A DNA stretch of 64,000 nucleotides, taken from positions 93,555,501-93,619,500 of the forward strand of contig NC_092588.1 of assembly GCF_047663525.1 (NCBI RefSeq). Reading direction: 5' to 3'. The stretch is from Anas platyrhynchos (Eukaryota; Chordata; Aves; Anseriformes; Anatidae). Every line of letters starts with the position of its first letter. Position 1 is the stretch's first letter. The translations under genes and the position numbers were made by a program. Under the pieces are notes generated by a model, which had not been told where the DNA came from, ran no database searches, and worked only from the letters and a program-made list of their open reading frames with translations. Shown here in pieces: positions 11,367 through 21,655 of the stretch.

Positions 11367-11600
11367 CTAACAATTTACTATTTGAATGCCCAATTTCATC
11401 ATCAAATCCCTTCCCAACAAGTTAGTCCCTGCCTTGGGTACATACAATAATTGCCCGGTGATCTTTTTATCCCCTAGTCTCAGCTTGGTATCCCCCAAAA
11501 CTGGCACTGTTTTCCCAGCCCCTTCTACCCCCATCACTTTTAGGGTTTCATTAGTTAATTTAATCCGTGATGCTTTACAGGCCACTAATGACCTACCTAC
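11367..11600 (-). pseudogene. pro: ERV protease remnant
   Basis: The minus-strand frame from 11585 to 11367 ends with a retropepsin-like C-terminal half: a beta-strand region KVMGVEGAG, then LLYVPKAGTNLLGRDLM. The LLGRDLM signature is the conserved C-terminal helix (G-R-D) of gamma-type proteases. The catalytic D-T/S-G half is not seen because the frame is interrupted by the LTR piece starting at 11606. The protein would cleave Gag-Pol, but this copy is partial. Confidence 0.75.
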
Positions 11601-11605
11601 ACCAG

Positions 11606-11966
11606 TGTACTGGGTTCACATGGCAAGGTCCTGGGCAGGCTGCAGTGGTAGCCCCTGTGAGGAGAATCCAGAAGCCTCCCCATGGCAGATAAGGGACAGT
11701 TTCAGCCGGCCCCAAAGGGGCCCACCACTGCCCAGAGCCAAGCCATGAGCAACACAGTCTGTACCTCTTCAGAGCACATCCAAGAAAACGAAAACAAAAA
11801 CCTGCCGCTAAACAGCAGCTGGGAGAGGGAGGAGCGAGAAACCTCACTGTAGACACCAAAGTCAGTGCAGAAGGAGGGGGAGGAGGCGCTTCAGGCGCCG
11901 GAGCCGAAGCCCCCCTGTGGAGACGGTCCTGGTGGAGCAGGCTGTCCTCCCCCCTCACTCTGATAC
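11606..11966 (+). mobile_element. LTR fragment inserted in the provirus (TguLTR5-like)
   Basis: Begins TGTACTGGGTTCACATGGCA and runs through a GC-rich U3, including GGGCCCACCACTGCCC and AACAGCAGCTGGGAGAG, into a GGAGGCGCTTCAGGCGCC repeat region, stopping near 11966. This is the 5' part of the avian LTR family whose other part appears, in opposite orientation, at 39977-40829 and 42421-43330. The family name is from memory of the avian TguLTR5 type and is tentative. The insertion interrupts the protease/gag region. Confidence 0.65.
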
Positions 11967-12153
11967 TTGGGGAACTGACCAAACACCACAGCAAGTATAC
12001 CAAAACTTGTAGACTGTTACTTAAATAATGCCTACATCTTCTTCCTCTGCTCATTCAACTTCAAACAGCTCTGTCAAATACTACATACCACACCTTTAAC
12101 ACCTTCAATAACTCTTTCAACACTTCTTTTTAGCTTTCTCCAGTCTGTACTTT

Positions 12154-12627
12154 TGTGGGAATAAAAATGTTGTTTTTGCAGAGTTACGTTGTTTAAAGGT
12201 AAGGAATGTGGTATTGAGATATCTTTGCAGTGATAAGAAAACTTAGCAGGTAACTTTGTAAAATGCAGATAATCCGACTCCTTAGAACAATTAGGTGAAA
12301 ATCACGGTGTCAAGTCAGATATGTGAAGAAACGTTACCACTTTAAACAGTAAAAGAGTCAAAAGAAATTTGAAATTTAACAGGCTGGCAACTGAAAGTCA
12401 TGTATTGTCTGTGAAGCATTGGATAGGTTGTGAACCTGGATTACCCCGTCAATGGGGAAACAGGGAAGGGTCCCGGCCATTGAGAAATAAAGTATATAAA
12501 CCGTACTGTGTGACTAGTAGGTGTGCTCCTGCTTGTGGGATGCCTGCCGTTGCAATTCTGAATAAATTACTACTTCACTGAGATCCTTGCCTGAACCTAA
12601 GTTATTGGCTACAGAGTGTTTCTCACA
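12154..12627 (+). mobile_element. Solo LTR of the same class I family, nested and inverted
   Basis: 474 bp with TGTGGGAATAA...TCTCACA ends, TATATAA at 12493-12499 and AATAAA at 12561-12566. It aligns throughout with the provirus's own LTRs but lies in the opposite orientation, inside the gag region. The flanks are GTACTTT and CATTTAC. The four bases next to each end (CTTT and CATT) differ at one position, so a target duplication is possible but not exact. Confidence 0.88.
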
Positions 12628-12639
12628 CATTTACTAAAG

Positions 12640-13412
12640 GTTCAGACAGGGGCCAACTTAATTTCATACTTTTTGCCCTCCAGGGCACTGAAACAACATA
12701 TCAGTATACCATATTTCATCCCATTTTCCTTCTCTCCTCCTTCCACTCCGGATATTCCTATTTGAAGTGGCAGCCTGGCCACACTTAAAACATCTTATCA
12801 AAGCCTGTCCCTGCTAGGATTCAAGCTGCAGCACAGGTAGCTTTCCTTGCTTGCCATTACTCCCCCTGAAGATTTTCTTCCTCTTTCTCCAACCTTCTAC
12901 CTCACTATCTGGTACACTGTGAATACCATTAGATTCGCTCTCTGCTTTTCCTTCTCCCCTTTCACTTTCAGGGCCTCCCTCGGGAGGGCCCTCAATGACT
13001 GTTCACTACATCATTCCACCCTCCGGAGTAGCCTCCCCCCTCTTACCTCACTCTTCGTCTGTCTCTAGCCACGCCCCTCACCGAGCTACGGAACCGCGGA
13101 TCAGGACTCCACACTCGCTTCGTACAAAAGTACATCTCACTCACACATCACACAGAGTCTCACCCGACCCCTAAGGCAATACTTAATATTTCTTACCTTG
13201 GTCTGTGCACAGAGTTACCAGATCAATTCTCAAACGCAGGGTGCCTACCTTCTTCCTTTCCCCACTACTTCACGGATCCTGCCTCTTTAACCAGTCTCGG
13301 GCCCTCTGTCAGCTCTCCGCAGAACCGCCACCGTGGATGCACAGGACCGCTGAAATCAGCGGGGCATGCCTTCCTGCTGCTGCGGCGGTGGGGCTCCCCA
13401 GTAGGTGACCGG
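12640..13412 (-). pseudogene. gag: ERV gag remnant and untranslated leader
   Basis: Lies between the PBS and the nested LTR. A nucleocapsid zinc-knuckle start, CFKCGQ, is encoded at about 12793-12776 (minus). The His of the CCHC motif falls in a shifted frame and is followed by a stop. No long Gag frame remains. The leader (13197-13412) is GC-rich and ends at a donor-like CAAG/GTAAGA. Confidence 0.6.
13191..13200 (-). promoter_or_regulatory. Retroviral major splice donor (candidate)
   Basis: On the minus strand CAAG/GTAAGA lies about 216 bp downstream of the PBS. This is the expected position for the 5' splice donor that makes subgenomic env RNA. The assignment rests on consensus and position only. 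Confidence 0.55.
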
Positions 13413-13430
13413 ATCCCGGACGAGCCCCCA
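13413..13430 (-). other. Primer binding site for tRNA-Pro
   Basis: The minus strand reads TGGGGGCTCGTCCGGGAT, three bases after the LTR end. It is complementary to the 3' end of tRNA-Pro and identical to the classic murine leukaemia virus PBS. It anchors the provirus orientation and its class I assignment. Confidence 0.93.
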
Positions 13431-13433
13431 GAC

Positions 13434-13916
13434 TGTGAGAAACACTCCGTAGCCAATAACATAGGCTCAGGTGAGAATCTCAGTGTAGTAGTAATTTATT
13501 CGCAATTGCAGTGGTGGGCGTCCCACAAGCAGGAGTGCACCTACTAGTTCCATAACACAGTTTATATATATATATATATATATATATTATTTTTTTCTTT
13601 TTTCTCGACGACCGGGACCATTCCCTGTTTCCCCATTGACTGAGTAATCCAGGTTCACAGTCTATCGAGTGCTTCACAGACAATACATGGCTTTCAGTTG
13701 CCGGCTTGTTATAAGTCAAATTTCTTTCGACTTTTATACTCTATGAGGTGGCAATGTTTCTTACACAGTGATTTCCGCCTAATTGCTTTAAGGATTCTGG
13801 TTGTCTGCATTTTACAAGGTTGTCTGTTAAGCTTTCTCATCACTGCAAGCATATCTTAATACCACATTCCTTCCCTCTAAAATATGTGACTGTGCAAAAA
13901 CATTTTTATTCCCACA
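13434..13916 (-). repeat. 5' LTR of the class I provirus
   Basis: 483 bp with ends matching the 3' LTR (TGTGGGAATAAA...TCTCACA in minus orientation). The AATAAA signal is conserved. The TATA box region has expanded to a (TA)n tract at 13563-13588 followed by a pyrimidine run, replacing the compact TATATAAA of the other two copies. The CR1 that abuts the 3' LTR does not reappear to the right of 13916. Confidence 0.9.
13563..13588. repeat. (TA)n microsatellite at the LTR TATA box
   Basis: About 13 TA units, followed by a T/C-rich run, occupy the position where the other two LTR copies have TATATAAA. It is a microsatellite that grew from a promoter element. Confidence 0.9.
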
Positions 13917-14867
13917 ATGGAACATGAGAAGAATAACTATACTTTTTTTTTTTTTGACTTAACTAAAGATGTTATATACAGTCAGCTCTGGACTTACACT
14001 TAACCTAGTCTGATATTGGGGTATGTCACACATCAATGCAAACTGAGTGAGGTCAGAAATAGGTGTAGCTCTAACATTTTTAGTTGAATTTCACCAAGGC
14101 AGTCTGACAGAACTGGAATAACAAATTGGTAGCAGAGTAGCTGTTTAAAGATGCATATTTTTGCAATGTTATTTTATTGAAAAAACCTGTAGTCATTCAG
14201 TATGCCACAGCTCCTTGCCATGCATTCATATTCTCTGATACACTATTAAAGATAACAGTTAATTTCCCTGTAGTTTGAAAAAAAATATTTATTTATTTAT
14301 TATTTTTTGTATTCTGGTATAAGTGGTCAAGACTTCTGCTTGACAAATTATACATGAAATTACTCAAGCCTGTCATTCAAATACATTTTCAAATACATCT
14401 ACGCATGCACAAATCTAACCAAATCTATGTCCTATTTGGGGGCACTTATCCATAAGATTTCATGTGTAGCATCTGTGCATAGACATTTAAGCCAAAAGCT
14501 TTAAAATAGACATTTCTAAAGCAGATATTGGGACCTGGGAACTTTGGAAACAAGGCTGGTAGGTAATCGAATAAGTACTGATTTTTGGGTCAACCTGCTG
14601 ATTTTTTCTGCATGTTATTAGAAAATGGTTTATTGCTGGTATTTCAATCACCATGAACTGCAGCTAATTCCAAAGTACAACCAAACATCCATGTACACAA
14701 AGGGTATTTATTTTTCAAAAATAAATAAAAGAAAAAGCTACTTCACAATGGCAATTACGTGGCACTGTAAGCCTGGGAAGATAAAATGTTTTTTTTCCCA
14801 GCACCATAATATTATTTCAGAACTCCTATTTTCCTTCTGTCTTTCACTCTTTCTAATCTCCCTAATT

Positions 14868-14903
<36 letters not shown>

Positions 14904-17900
14904 GCACAGCTTACGTGCATGTAATGCTTTTCATTCAGAACAGTTCCAGAGTGCTATACAGAGTCTGTATTGTATTAGAATGAAGCTTCACAACAAATGC
15001 GTTTTTCTGTATTAACACTCTCTAGAGAGAGAAGGACCCTGTGTACACGACAGTAAGTACATCAAGAAGACTAGAATCCATATATTCATATATGATACAA
15101 ACTGTTAGATCAAGAGTGAAGATTAATGTAGAAACTCTTATACTGTCTGTTTGAATTTTCTCTTACATAGCTCAAGTACTTTAATGTCAGATTGGTTAAG
15201 GTTTCATGATTTGTAGAACAATCAATAGATATTCCAGGTTTCTCCAAGGCAAGGAAGCGAGTGAGAGGGGGAAATATAATATGTATTAAAAAATAAATGG
15301 AAAATGTCATTCTGAATTTAATCTCACTATATAAATCACATTGAGCTTTCATTTCCATTTCATTTCTTTTGGTTTTTGTTAAATAGATGTCCTTTTTCTG
15401 TAATGGGGAAAAAAAGAACAGATTGTATTAAATTATTTTTTGTAAGTGAAAGTTCTATTGAATACTTTTTGTTTTGCATTTAATATCCAAAACTTTGTAC
15501 TGGTATGTACATTGTAATATTTTAAAACCATATGCTATTACATATAAGTAAGGCTTGCATTTGAGATAAGTATTACCTATATTTTTCTTAATTACTTATG
15601 AACCTTATCCTTGATATATATCCTTTATATATATCCTTGATATATATCCTTTCTGGGATATAAAATAGCTGATCTTTGCAACTATCTATTGTCTCTAGGG
15701 GGGTTTTAATCAAAATTCTGTATAATAGTATCTCAATTTGAGGGAATTTCAGTTCAAATTTTGACCCTAGCATTACAGTGTGGTCTAAACCAGTTTGATA
15801 CTCTATCACCCTAACTACAGTATAAAAAAATGCTTCTCTATATCCTTGGGATGGTGTTGAACTCTTCCTTCTTTGGTTGAACCTTAAATAAATGCAATTT
15901 TCATAGAAACTTTGCCTTAGTAGGAACCACTGAATGGACCTACTTTTTCCATGTGGGGACCTGGAATTATGTATAGTCCCTCTGCAGCTTCCATTTCAGC
16001 ATAGAGTAGAAAATAGTGCATGCTATCTAATTTCCTCTCTGAAGAATCTGTGCACTGGACCTGTTTGTGCAACACATCTAGTAGTTTGTGCAACACATCT
16101 AGTAGTTCTTACATGCCCCTTGTGTATTTCCCTGTGCCATCAAGTGTCAGTGTGTATTGGTTGTTGTGTGAGGAACGTATTTCCCACCAGTCATTGAGAC
16201 ACAGCACAGATTTAAATAGTATCCTAACAACAGCACTGCCACATTGGAATGAATTTTCCCAGCAGTGCCCATTGCTAGGCAAAACTCTGAGCTCCTTATC
16301 AATAATGGTAGTGCTTCTTGATGCAAATACAAGGTCAGACATTTAACATCAGTTCCTTCTTCCCCATTAGCAGAAGTGCTCAGTGTTATAGATTGAAATT
16401 CACTGTCACTAAAGTGACAAAACAGTAACTACTATACTTTTCTCTGCCTTGTGGTTTTGATTATTTGCTCAAAACTCTTTGTGACCTTTGGAAGGGTGAG
16501 AAAGTTCTCCACCATGACACAATGGCAGCCATCACCATCATCCCAATTAGTGGTTTGCCTGGAAATTGCTTGCAGTTTAGAAAAAAAAACCTTTCATTTT
16601 AATTTAGTACATATGTGAAATAAATTATACTATGGAATGGTGTTGTCAAATATTTATTTAGCATCTCAGTACATGAATTCACTTGCCCATCAGATAAAAT
16701 TAGTTTGGAATTCTTTTATACTGACATCATTTTCCTAACTTATAAACTCACTTTTAGACACAGAAATAACGAATGTTTGTATTGGCTTGTTGTGAATAGC
16801 AGTGATGTTTAGGAATTTTAACGTACAGTTTGGTGTTTTCACAATGTCACTATGAATTGGTGCTTAATTTTAGCTAGAGACAAATTTGTTCTTAAACTAC
16901 TTACACTGTGTGTTTTCCTATTTTCTAATTCAACCTGAGTGTTAAAGTTGGCTCCTCTTAGATGATTTGCATAGATTTTCAAAGGCATAGGATTTCCCAA
17001 GACATTACTAAACAGCAACAGTGGCTGCAAAGCCAAGTGTATATTGCTGGATCAACAAGATTTGCTTTTAACAATCAAATAGAAAGCATAATTGAAAATA
17101 CAACCTAGTATATTAAGAACTGTTTTACTATATGAATTACTCTGTCAACATCTTTCCACATAGTCCTGACGATTCTCTCTCATAAAACTAGCATACTAAC
17201 TTGTGAAGTTCATGAAAACAAGGCCTGCTCTAAAATGTATTGAAGTCAGTGCACCTAGTTTTAAAATAGTTTTCCTCCTCTGTTAGTGGCTTCATATAGG
17301 ATAAGTTGTCATGTTAAACTTTATGCACAAAGCTGAAATTTTGCACAGAATTAAATTAATCATGTAGTAAAATATTGTAAACAAAAATAGCACCTTATGT
17401 GGGTTCATGTGATAATGCTGGGGTTCGCTCAAAATACAAAAACTAAAAACAGGCAAAGATGAATCAATATAGTTTTACTGAATATCCTTGCCAAAACTTA
17501 TATTAAGTCTTGAAAACATGAGAGCCCTAATATAATTGCATTCCCACTGTCTATTTACCATTTCACTTTTTTTTTTTTTTTTTTTTTTTGCATGACTGAG
17601 AATTCTATCATTATCAGTTTTCAGTCACAGGCTAGTAGATACTTGATTAAACTCTGCATGGACAATGTTGTAAGTGAATGCAAAAATATGGTCTCATAGA
17701 TGTCACACTAGAGGAACAACTGTATGTACTCATAGGAGAACTATAGTTTGAAAGATGTTTTTCCTGAAAATAATAATAATAAAAAATAACAGTGCATGAA
17801 ATAATAGGAATATTTCACTTTGAGTCTCTTGTTTTCCAGTTTTCTAGACAGATTTCATTCCTTAAAATATTGTGTGTGTGGTGATGTTACTAATACCTGC

Positions 17901-20094
17901 ATCACTACTGAGGATCATGCTTCTTCATTATTGAAGCAGCCAGGCTCTTGGGAGCACTGGCGGGACTGCTGCTGAAGCTATTAGCAATGAGCAGTAGAAA
18001 CATGGGAAGGTGAAAGCCTCTCTGCCCCTTATCTTCCAGGAGAGAAAGAGAATCACTATGTATCTACGCCAAGGGTAAAACTTGAAGAATTGTGTTAAAA
18101 ACAACATTTCTTTCTTAAACATTGCCATTTTTAGGAGGAAGCATTGCAACAAATCTGTAATTATAGTAGTTATTTTACTCTTTGTTGATTAAAAGCCCTA
18201 GCTGTGATTTTACAAGGACTGCTTCTATTTAGTTGTGCCTTACCAGCTTTGAAAGAGAAGTTGTAATGGAAGCAGCAATTAGGTATAACTGTGTGCAGTC
18301 TAACTTGGTAGTAGAGTCGAGTGCTCCAGCTTCTGTGGGGCCATTTACATCTGTGATCATAGAGAACAGCCTGTTACAGGATTATCCAAGAACAGAGTGA
18401 GCTCAGGCAGAAGAAATCCCAAAGAGTACTTTTGTACTCAGAATTTCTTGGTCATACCAAGTATGCAGGTTTTTTTTTTATATCATATTATGCATAAACA
18501 GACCATAGAAAGTATCACTGACACCATTTACAGTGAAGAAGGCCAAGAAAAAAAGGCTGAGGAAGCAAGGATCTGAAACTGTGGTGAGTGGATGGACTGC
18601 AGAGCTCTTTCTTGTGGTTGATTGAAAAAAAATAAAATAAACTAATACATGGTAGATTAAGCTACTGGTACTGGAAGGGAACAGGATCTGCGAGTAGATA
18701 TTTTCCTTACAAAGTGGTCTGCTGACTGAAAATCTGGAGCACCATCAGAGTTCAGCTAGTTGAGCCAGACAGCTTGTTAGACTGTCTTATAAAAGCTGGA
18801 TGTTTGGCTAGATAGGTTTTGGCACTTTGAAGAATAGAGAGGCAGATTTATGAACTGGACAAATGAGTGCTACAGTCAGGGATTTTAGGATTCTAGCAGT
18901 TTGGCTGTATCTGTAAGACCCTCAGAAAGATCCTGCTTCAAAAGACAGGTTCTATAAGCTCTAAAATGTACCATTCGATCTAGGATATTAATGCTGATTT
19001 TAAGCACCTTGTCTTCCTGTGCAGTTCATGGGAGAGCTAGGATAAGCTTAAGCCTGTTTATTCCCATTTATCCAGCAACACGACAGCTACCAAATGCCAA
19101 AAAGGCTCAGGAAAGAGACAGGTGTGCCTGCACATAGATGGGGAACAGAGTGATGGTAACATGGAGAAAGAGCATGATGCACTTACAGAAAGGTGAACTT
19201 GAATCTATGTTCTCCTGGCATTGCTGAGGTTTTAGAAACTTTCTGCTTCCTGAAGACATATATATATTCATAGCAGGTATGAATCTCTACAAGACACCCA
19301 CAAAACTCCCATGGTAATTTCAGTTTGGACAGGAATTGCTGAATTCCTTCACCAGCAGCAATAAGGTCCTGACTCACTGTGTCCAGAACTACACTGTTGA
19401 TTAATCATAATATCCGTGTCACCAGTAAGGAGCCAGCAGCAGCCAGCCAAGATTTCTGCACTTGTTTCTGTTTCTTATGCGTTCAACGTCATTCCAATTC
19501 AGATCCGTCAAACTATCTACCACAGAAGCTGAAACATCGTGGGCAAAGGAATACACATATTCAGAAATTCTTGGAAAAACCCTAGTGCTATAATTGTAAA
19601 TAGCTGCTTTGTATGCTGTTTCCTTTATGAATTCCACAGGTTCTGATTTCCAAGCTTTATATCTGCTTAAAGTGGAATAGACAGCATCGTGCCTAAAAAT
19701 GGTTGAAAAGTAAAGCAGTTGTTGCACAGAGAGGAGTGTGTCATGGTATTTCCAGAACCACTTGTGTTAATCAGATGGGAAATAGTGTGATACTTACCAG
19801 GGTTACAGGCACCTTAGCCACACAAATAGAAGGAAACAAAAGAACAGGGAGCACTGTCACACTTGTATAATTTTTTGATTCTTCTGCTCGCTCTCTTAAA
19901 AAAAAAAAATCAGAAAATGTGAAGTTGTTTAGAGTTACGTTTTTCCTCTCCCAAAAAAGAGGGCAAAGAGAAAAAAGAAAGGGGGGAAAACAGTCTCCCC
20001 TCCCAAGCCCAAAAGGAAGATGATGTTGTGGCTTTGCATGTGCTCTTCTCACCTCTGGAAATCTGAGGACAAATAATACTCACCACTTGCCTAC
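13917..20094. other. Intergenic, no gene recognised
   Basis: AT-rich sequence without convincing exons. Simple repeats seen are a T run of about 30 at 14869-14899, a TATATATCC-type repeat at about 15610-15652, a 21-bp perfect duplication at 16063-16104 and a T run of about 22 at 17568-17589. Three successive minus-strand ORFs at 20052-19771, 19727-19419 and 19377-19183 (93, 102 and 64 codons) have amino acid compositions less biased than their neighbours, but I recognise no family in them. Confidence 0.5.
16063..16104. repeat. Perfect 21-bp tandem duplication
   Basis: The unit GTTTGTGCAACACATCTAGTA occurs twice head to tail without mismatch. A recent local slippage or duplication event is likely. 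Confidence 0.95.
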
Positions 20095-21655
20095 TACCTG
20101 GATCCCTACAAGTCCATGGGTCCAGATGGGATTCATCCCCGGGTGCTGAAAGAGCTGGCGGACGTCATCGCGGAACCTCTCTCAATTATTTTTCAACGAT
20201 CCTGGGAATCTGGAGAGGTCCCGGTAGACTGGAAGCTGGCAAATGTTGTGCCGATTTTCAAGAAGGGTCAGAAAGAAGACCCTAGCAATTACAGGCCTGT
20301 CAGTCTCACATCAGTGCCTGGTAAAATCATGGAGAAGATGGTTCTCGAACTTATTGAGGCGCACCTGGGGGACAAAGCAGTCATTGGTCCCAGCCAGCAT
20401 GGGTTTGTGAAGGGTAGGTCCTGCCTAACTAACCTGATTTCCTTTTATGATAAGATCACCCGTATGGTGGACCAAGGGAAACCAGCTGATGTGATTTTTT
20501 TGGACTTCAGCAAGGCTTTTGACACGGTTTCCCATAGGATCCTACTGGACAAAATGTCCACCATACAGCTAAATAAAAACATCATACGATGGGTGAGCAA
20601 CTGGCTAACGGGCAGGGCCCAAAGGGTTATGGTAAATGGGGCTGCGTCAGGCTGGCGGGCGGTCACCAGTGGGGTCCCTCAAGGCTCCATTTTAGGGCCG
20701 GTACTTTTCAATATTTTTATAAACGATCTGGATGCAGGAATAGAAGGTATTTTGAGCAAGTTTGCTGATGACACCAAACTTGGAGGAGTTGTGGACTCGA
20801 ATGAGGGTGGAAAGGCCTTGCAGGGGGATCTGGATAGGTTGGAGAGCTGGGCGATCACCAACCGCATGAAGTTCAATAAGAGCAAGTGCCGGGTCCTGCA
20901 CCTGGGACGGGGAAACCCTGGCTGCACGTACAGACTGGGTGATGAGACGCTGGAGAGCAGCCTAGAAGAGAGGGATCTGGGGGTCGTGGTAGACAGCAAG
21001 TTCAATATGAGCCAGCAGTGTGCCCTGGCAGCCAGGAGGGCCAACCGTGTCCTGGGGTGCATCAAGCACGGCATCGCTAGTAGGTCAAGGGAGGTGATTG
21101 TCCCTCTCTACTCTGCGCTGGTGCGGCCCCACCTCGAGTACTGTGTGCAGTTCTGGGCACCACAGTATAAAAAGGACATGAAACTGTTGGAGAGTGTCCA
21201 GAGGAGGGCTACGAAGATGGTGAAAGGCCTGGAGGGGAAGACGTACGAGGAACGGCTGAGGGCACTGGGCCTGTTCAGCCTGGAGAAGAGGAGGCTGAGG
21301 GGAGACCTCATCGCAGTCTACAACTTCCTCGTAAGGGGGTGTCGAGAGGCAGGAGACCTTTTCTCCATTAACACCAGCGACAGGACCCGCGGGAACGGGG
21401 TTAAGCTGAGGCAGGGGAAATTTAGGCTTGACATAAGGAGGGGGTTCTTCACAGAGAGGGTGGTTGCACACTGGGACAGGCTCCCCAGGGAAGTGGTCAC
21501 TGCACCGAGCCTGTCTGAATTTAAGAAGAGATTGGACTGTGCGCTTAGTCACATGGTCTGAACTTTTGGGTAGACCTGTGCGGTGTCAAGAGTTGGACTT
21601 GATGATCCTTAAGGGTCCCTTCCAACTCAGGATATTCTATGATTCTATGATACTC
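20095..21655 (+). mobile_element. CR1 LINE, 5'-truncated
   Basis: About 1.56 kb of CR1: the reverse transcriptase part of ORF2, the stop at 21559-21561, a short 3' UTR (GACTTGATGATCCTTAAGGG, CCCTTCCAACTC) and the terminal ATTCTATGATTCTATGAT repeats. The left boundary near 20095 is approximate. Truncation at the 5' end is typical of CR1 retrotransposition. The open reading frame and intact tail make it the youngest-looking CR1 in the window. Confidence 0.95.
20116..21561 (+). CDS. CR1 ORF2 fragment: non-LTR reverse transcriptase
   Basis: 481 codons remain open from a Met that is internal to the original protein; the frame is also open a little upstream. Visible RT blocks in order: [15 protein letters not shown], then [30 protein letters not shown], the catalytic-type [11 protein letters not shown], the [13 protein letters not shown] turn and the FADDTKL active-site box (residues about 215-221). 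The thumb and C-terminal CR1 domain follow, including [28 protein letters not shown] and [15 protein letters not shown]. The N-terminal endonuclease and ORF1 are missing, so the element cannot move by itself. RT would copy CR1 RNA by target-primed reverse transcription. It is mobile-element sequence, not a host gene. Confidence 0.93.
   Translation: MGPDGIHPRVLKELADVIAEPLSIIFQRSWESGEVPVDWKLANVVPIFKKGQKEDPSNYRPVSLTSVPGKIMEKMVLELIEAHLGDKAVIGPSQHGFVKGRSCLTNLISFYDKITRMVDQGKPADVIFLDFSKAFDTVSHRILLDKMSTIQLNKNIIRWVSNWLTGRAQRVMVNGAASGWRAVTSGVPQGSILGPVLFNIFINDLDAGIEGILSKFADDTKLGGVVDSNEGGKALQGDLDRLESWAITNRMKFNKSKCRVLHLGRGNPGCTYRLGDETLESSLEERDLGVVVDSKFNMSQQCALAARRANRVLGCIKHGIASRSREVIVPLYSALVRPHLEYCVQFWAPQYKKDMKLLESVQRRATKMVKGLEGKTYEERLRALGLFSLEKRRLRGDLIAVYNFLVRGCREAGDLFSINTSDRTRGNGVKLRQGKFRLDIRRGFFTERVVAHWDRLPREVVTAPSLSEFKKRLDCALSHMV

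Larger units (their letters stand above)
7832..13916 (-). mobile_element. Degraded class I (gamma-like) ERV provirus, tRNA-Pro primed
   Basis: In minus orientation the order is 5' LTR (13434-13916), PBS (13413-13430), splice donor (about 13197), gag remnant, protease remnant, RT end, integrase, env, polypurine tract and 3' LTR (7832-8303). The PBS matches tRNA-Pro, as in murine leukaemia virus. The env TM style and the integrase C-terminal style are also those of class I ERVs. Coding regions carry frameshifts, stops and deletions: most of RT and RNase H is missing. Two later insertions sit inside (11606-11966 and 12154-12627). The LTRs differ at 11 of the first 100 aligned bases by eye, so the insertion is old. 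No matching target site duplication is visible at the two ends. It is not replication competent. Confidence 0.88.

Noticed and set aside
11593..12054. 153-codon minus-strand ORF in the provirus
   Set aside because: It spans the inserted LTR fragment at 11606-11966, and the frame is a by-product of GC-rich LTR sequence rather than retroviral coding sequence.
20679..21552. Minus-strand ORFs of up to 155 codons opposite the CR1 ORF
   Set aside because: Antisense shadows of the reverse transcriptase frame, with no independent signal.
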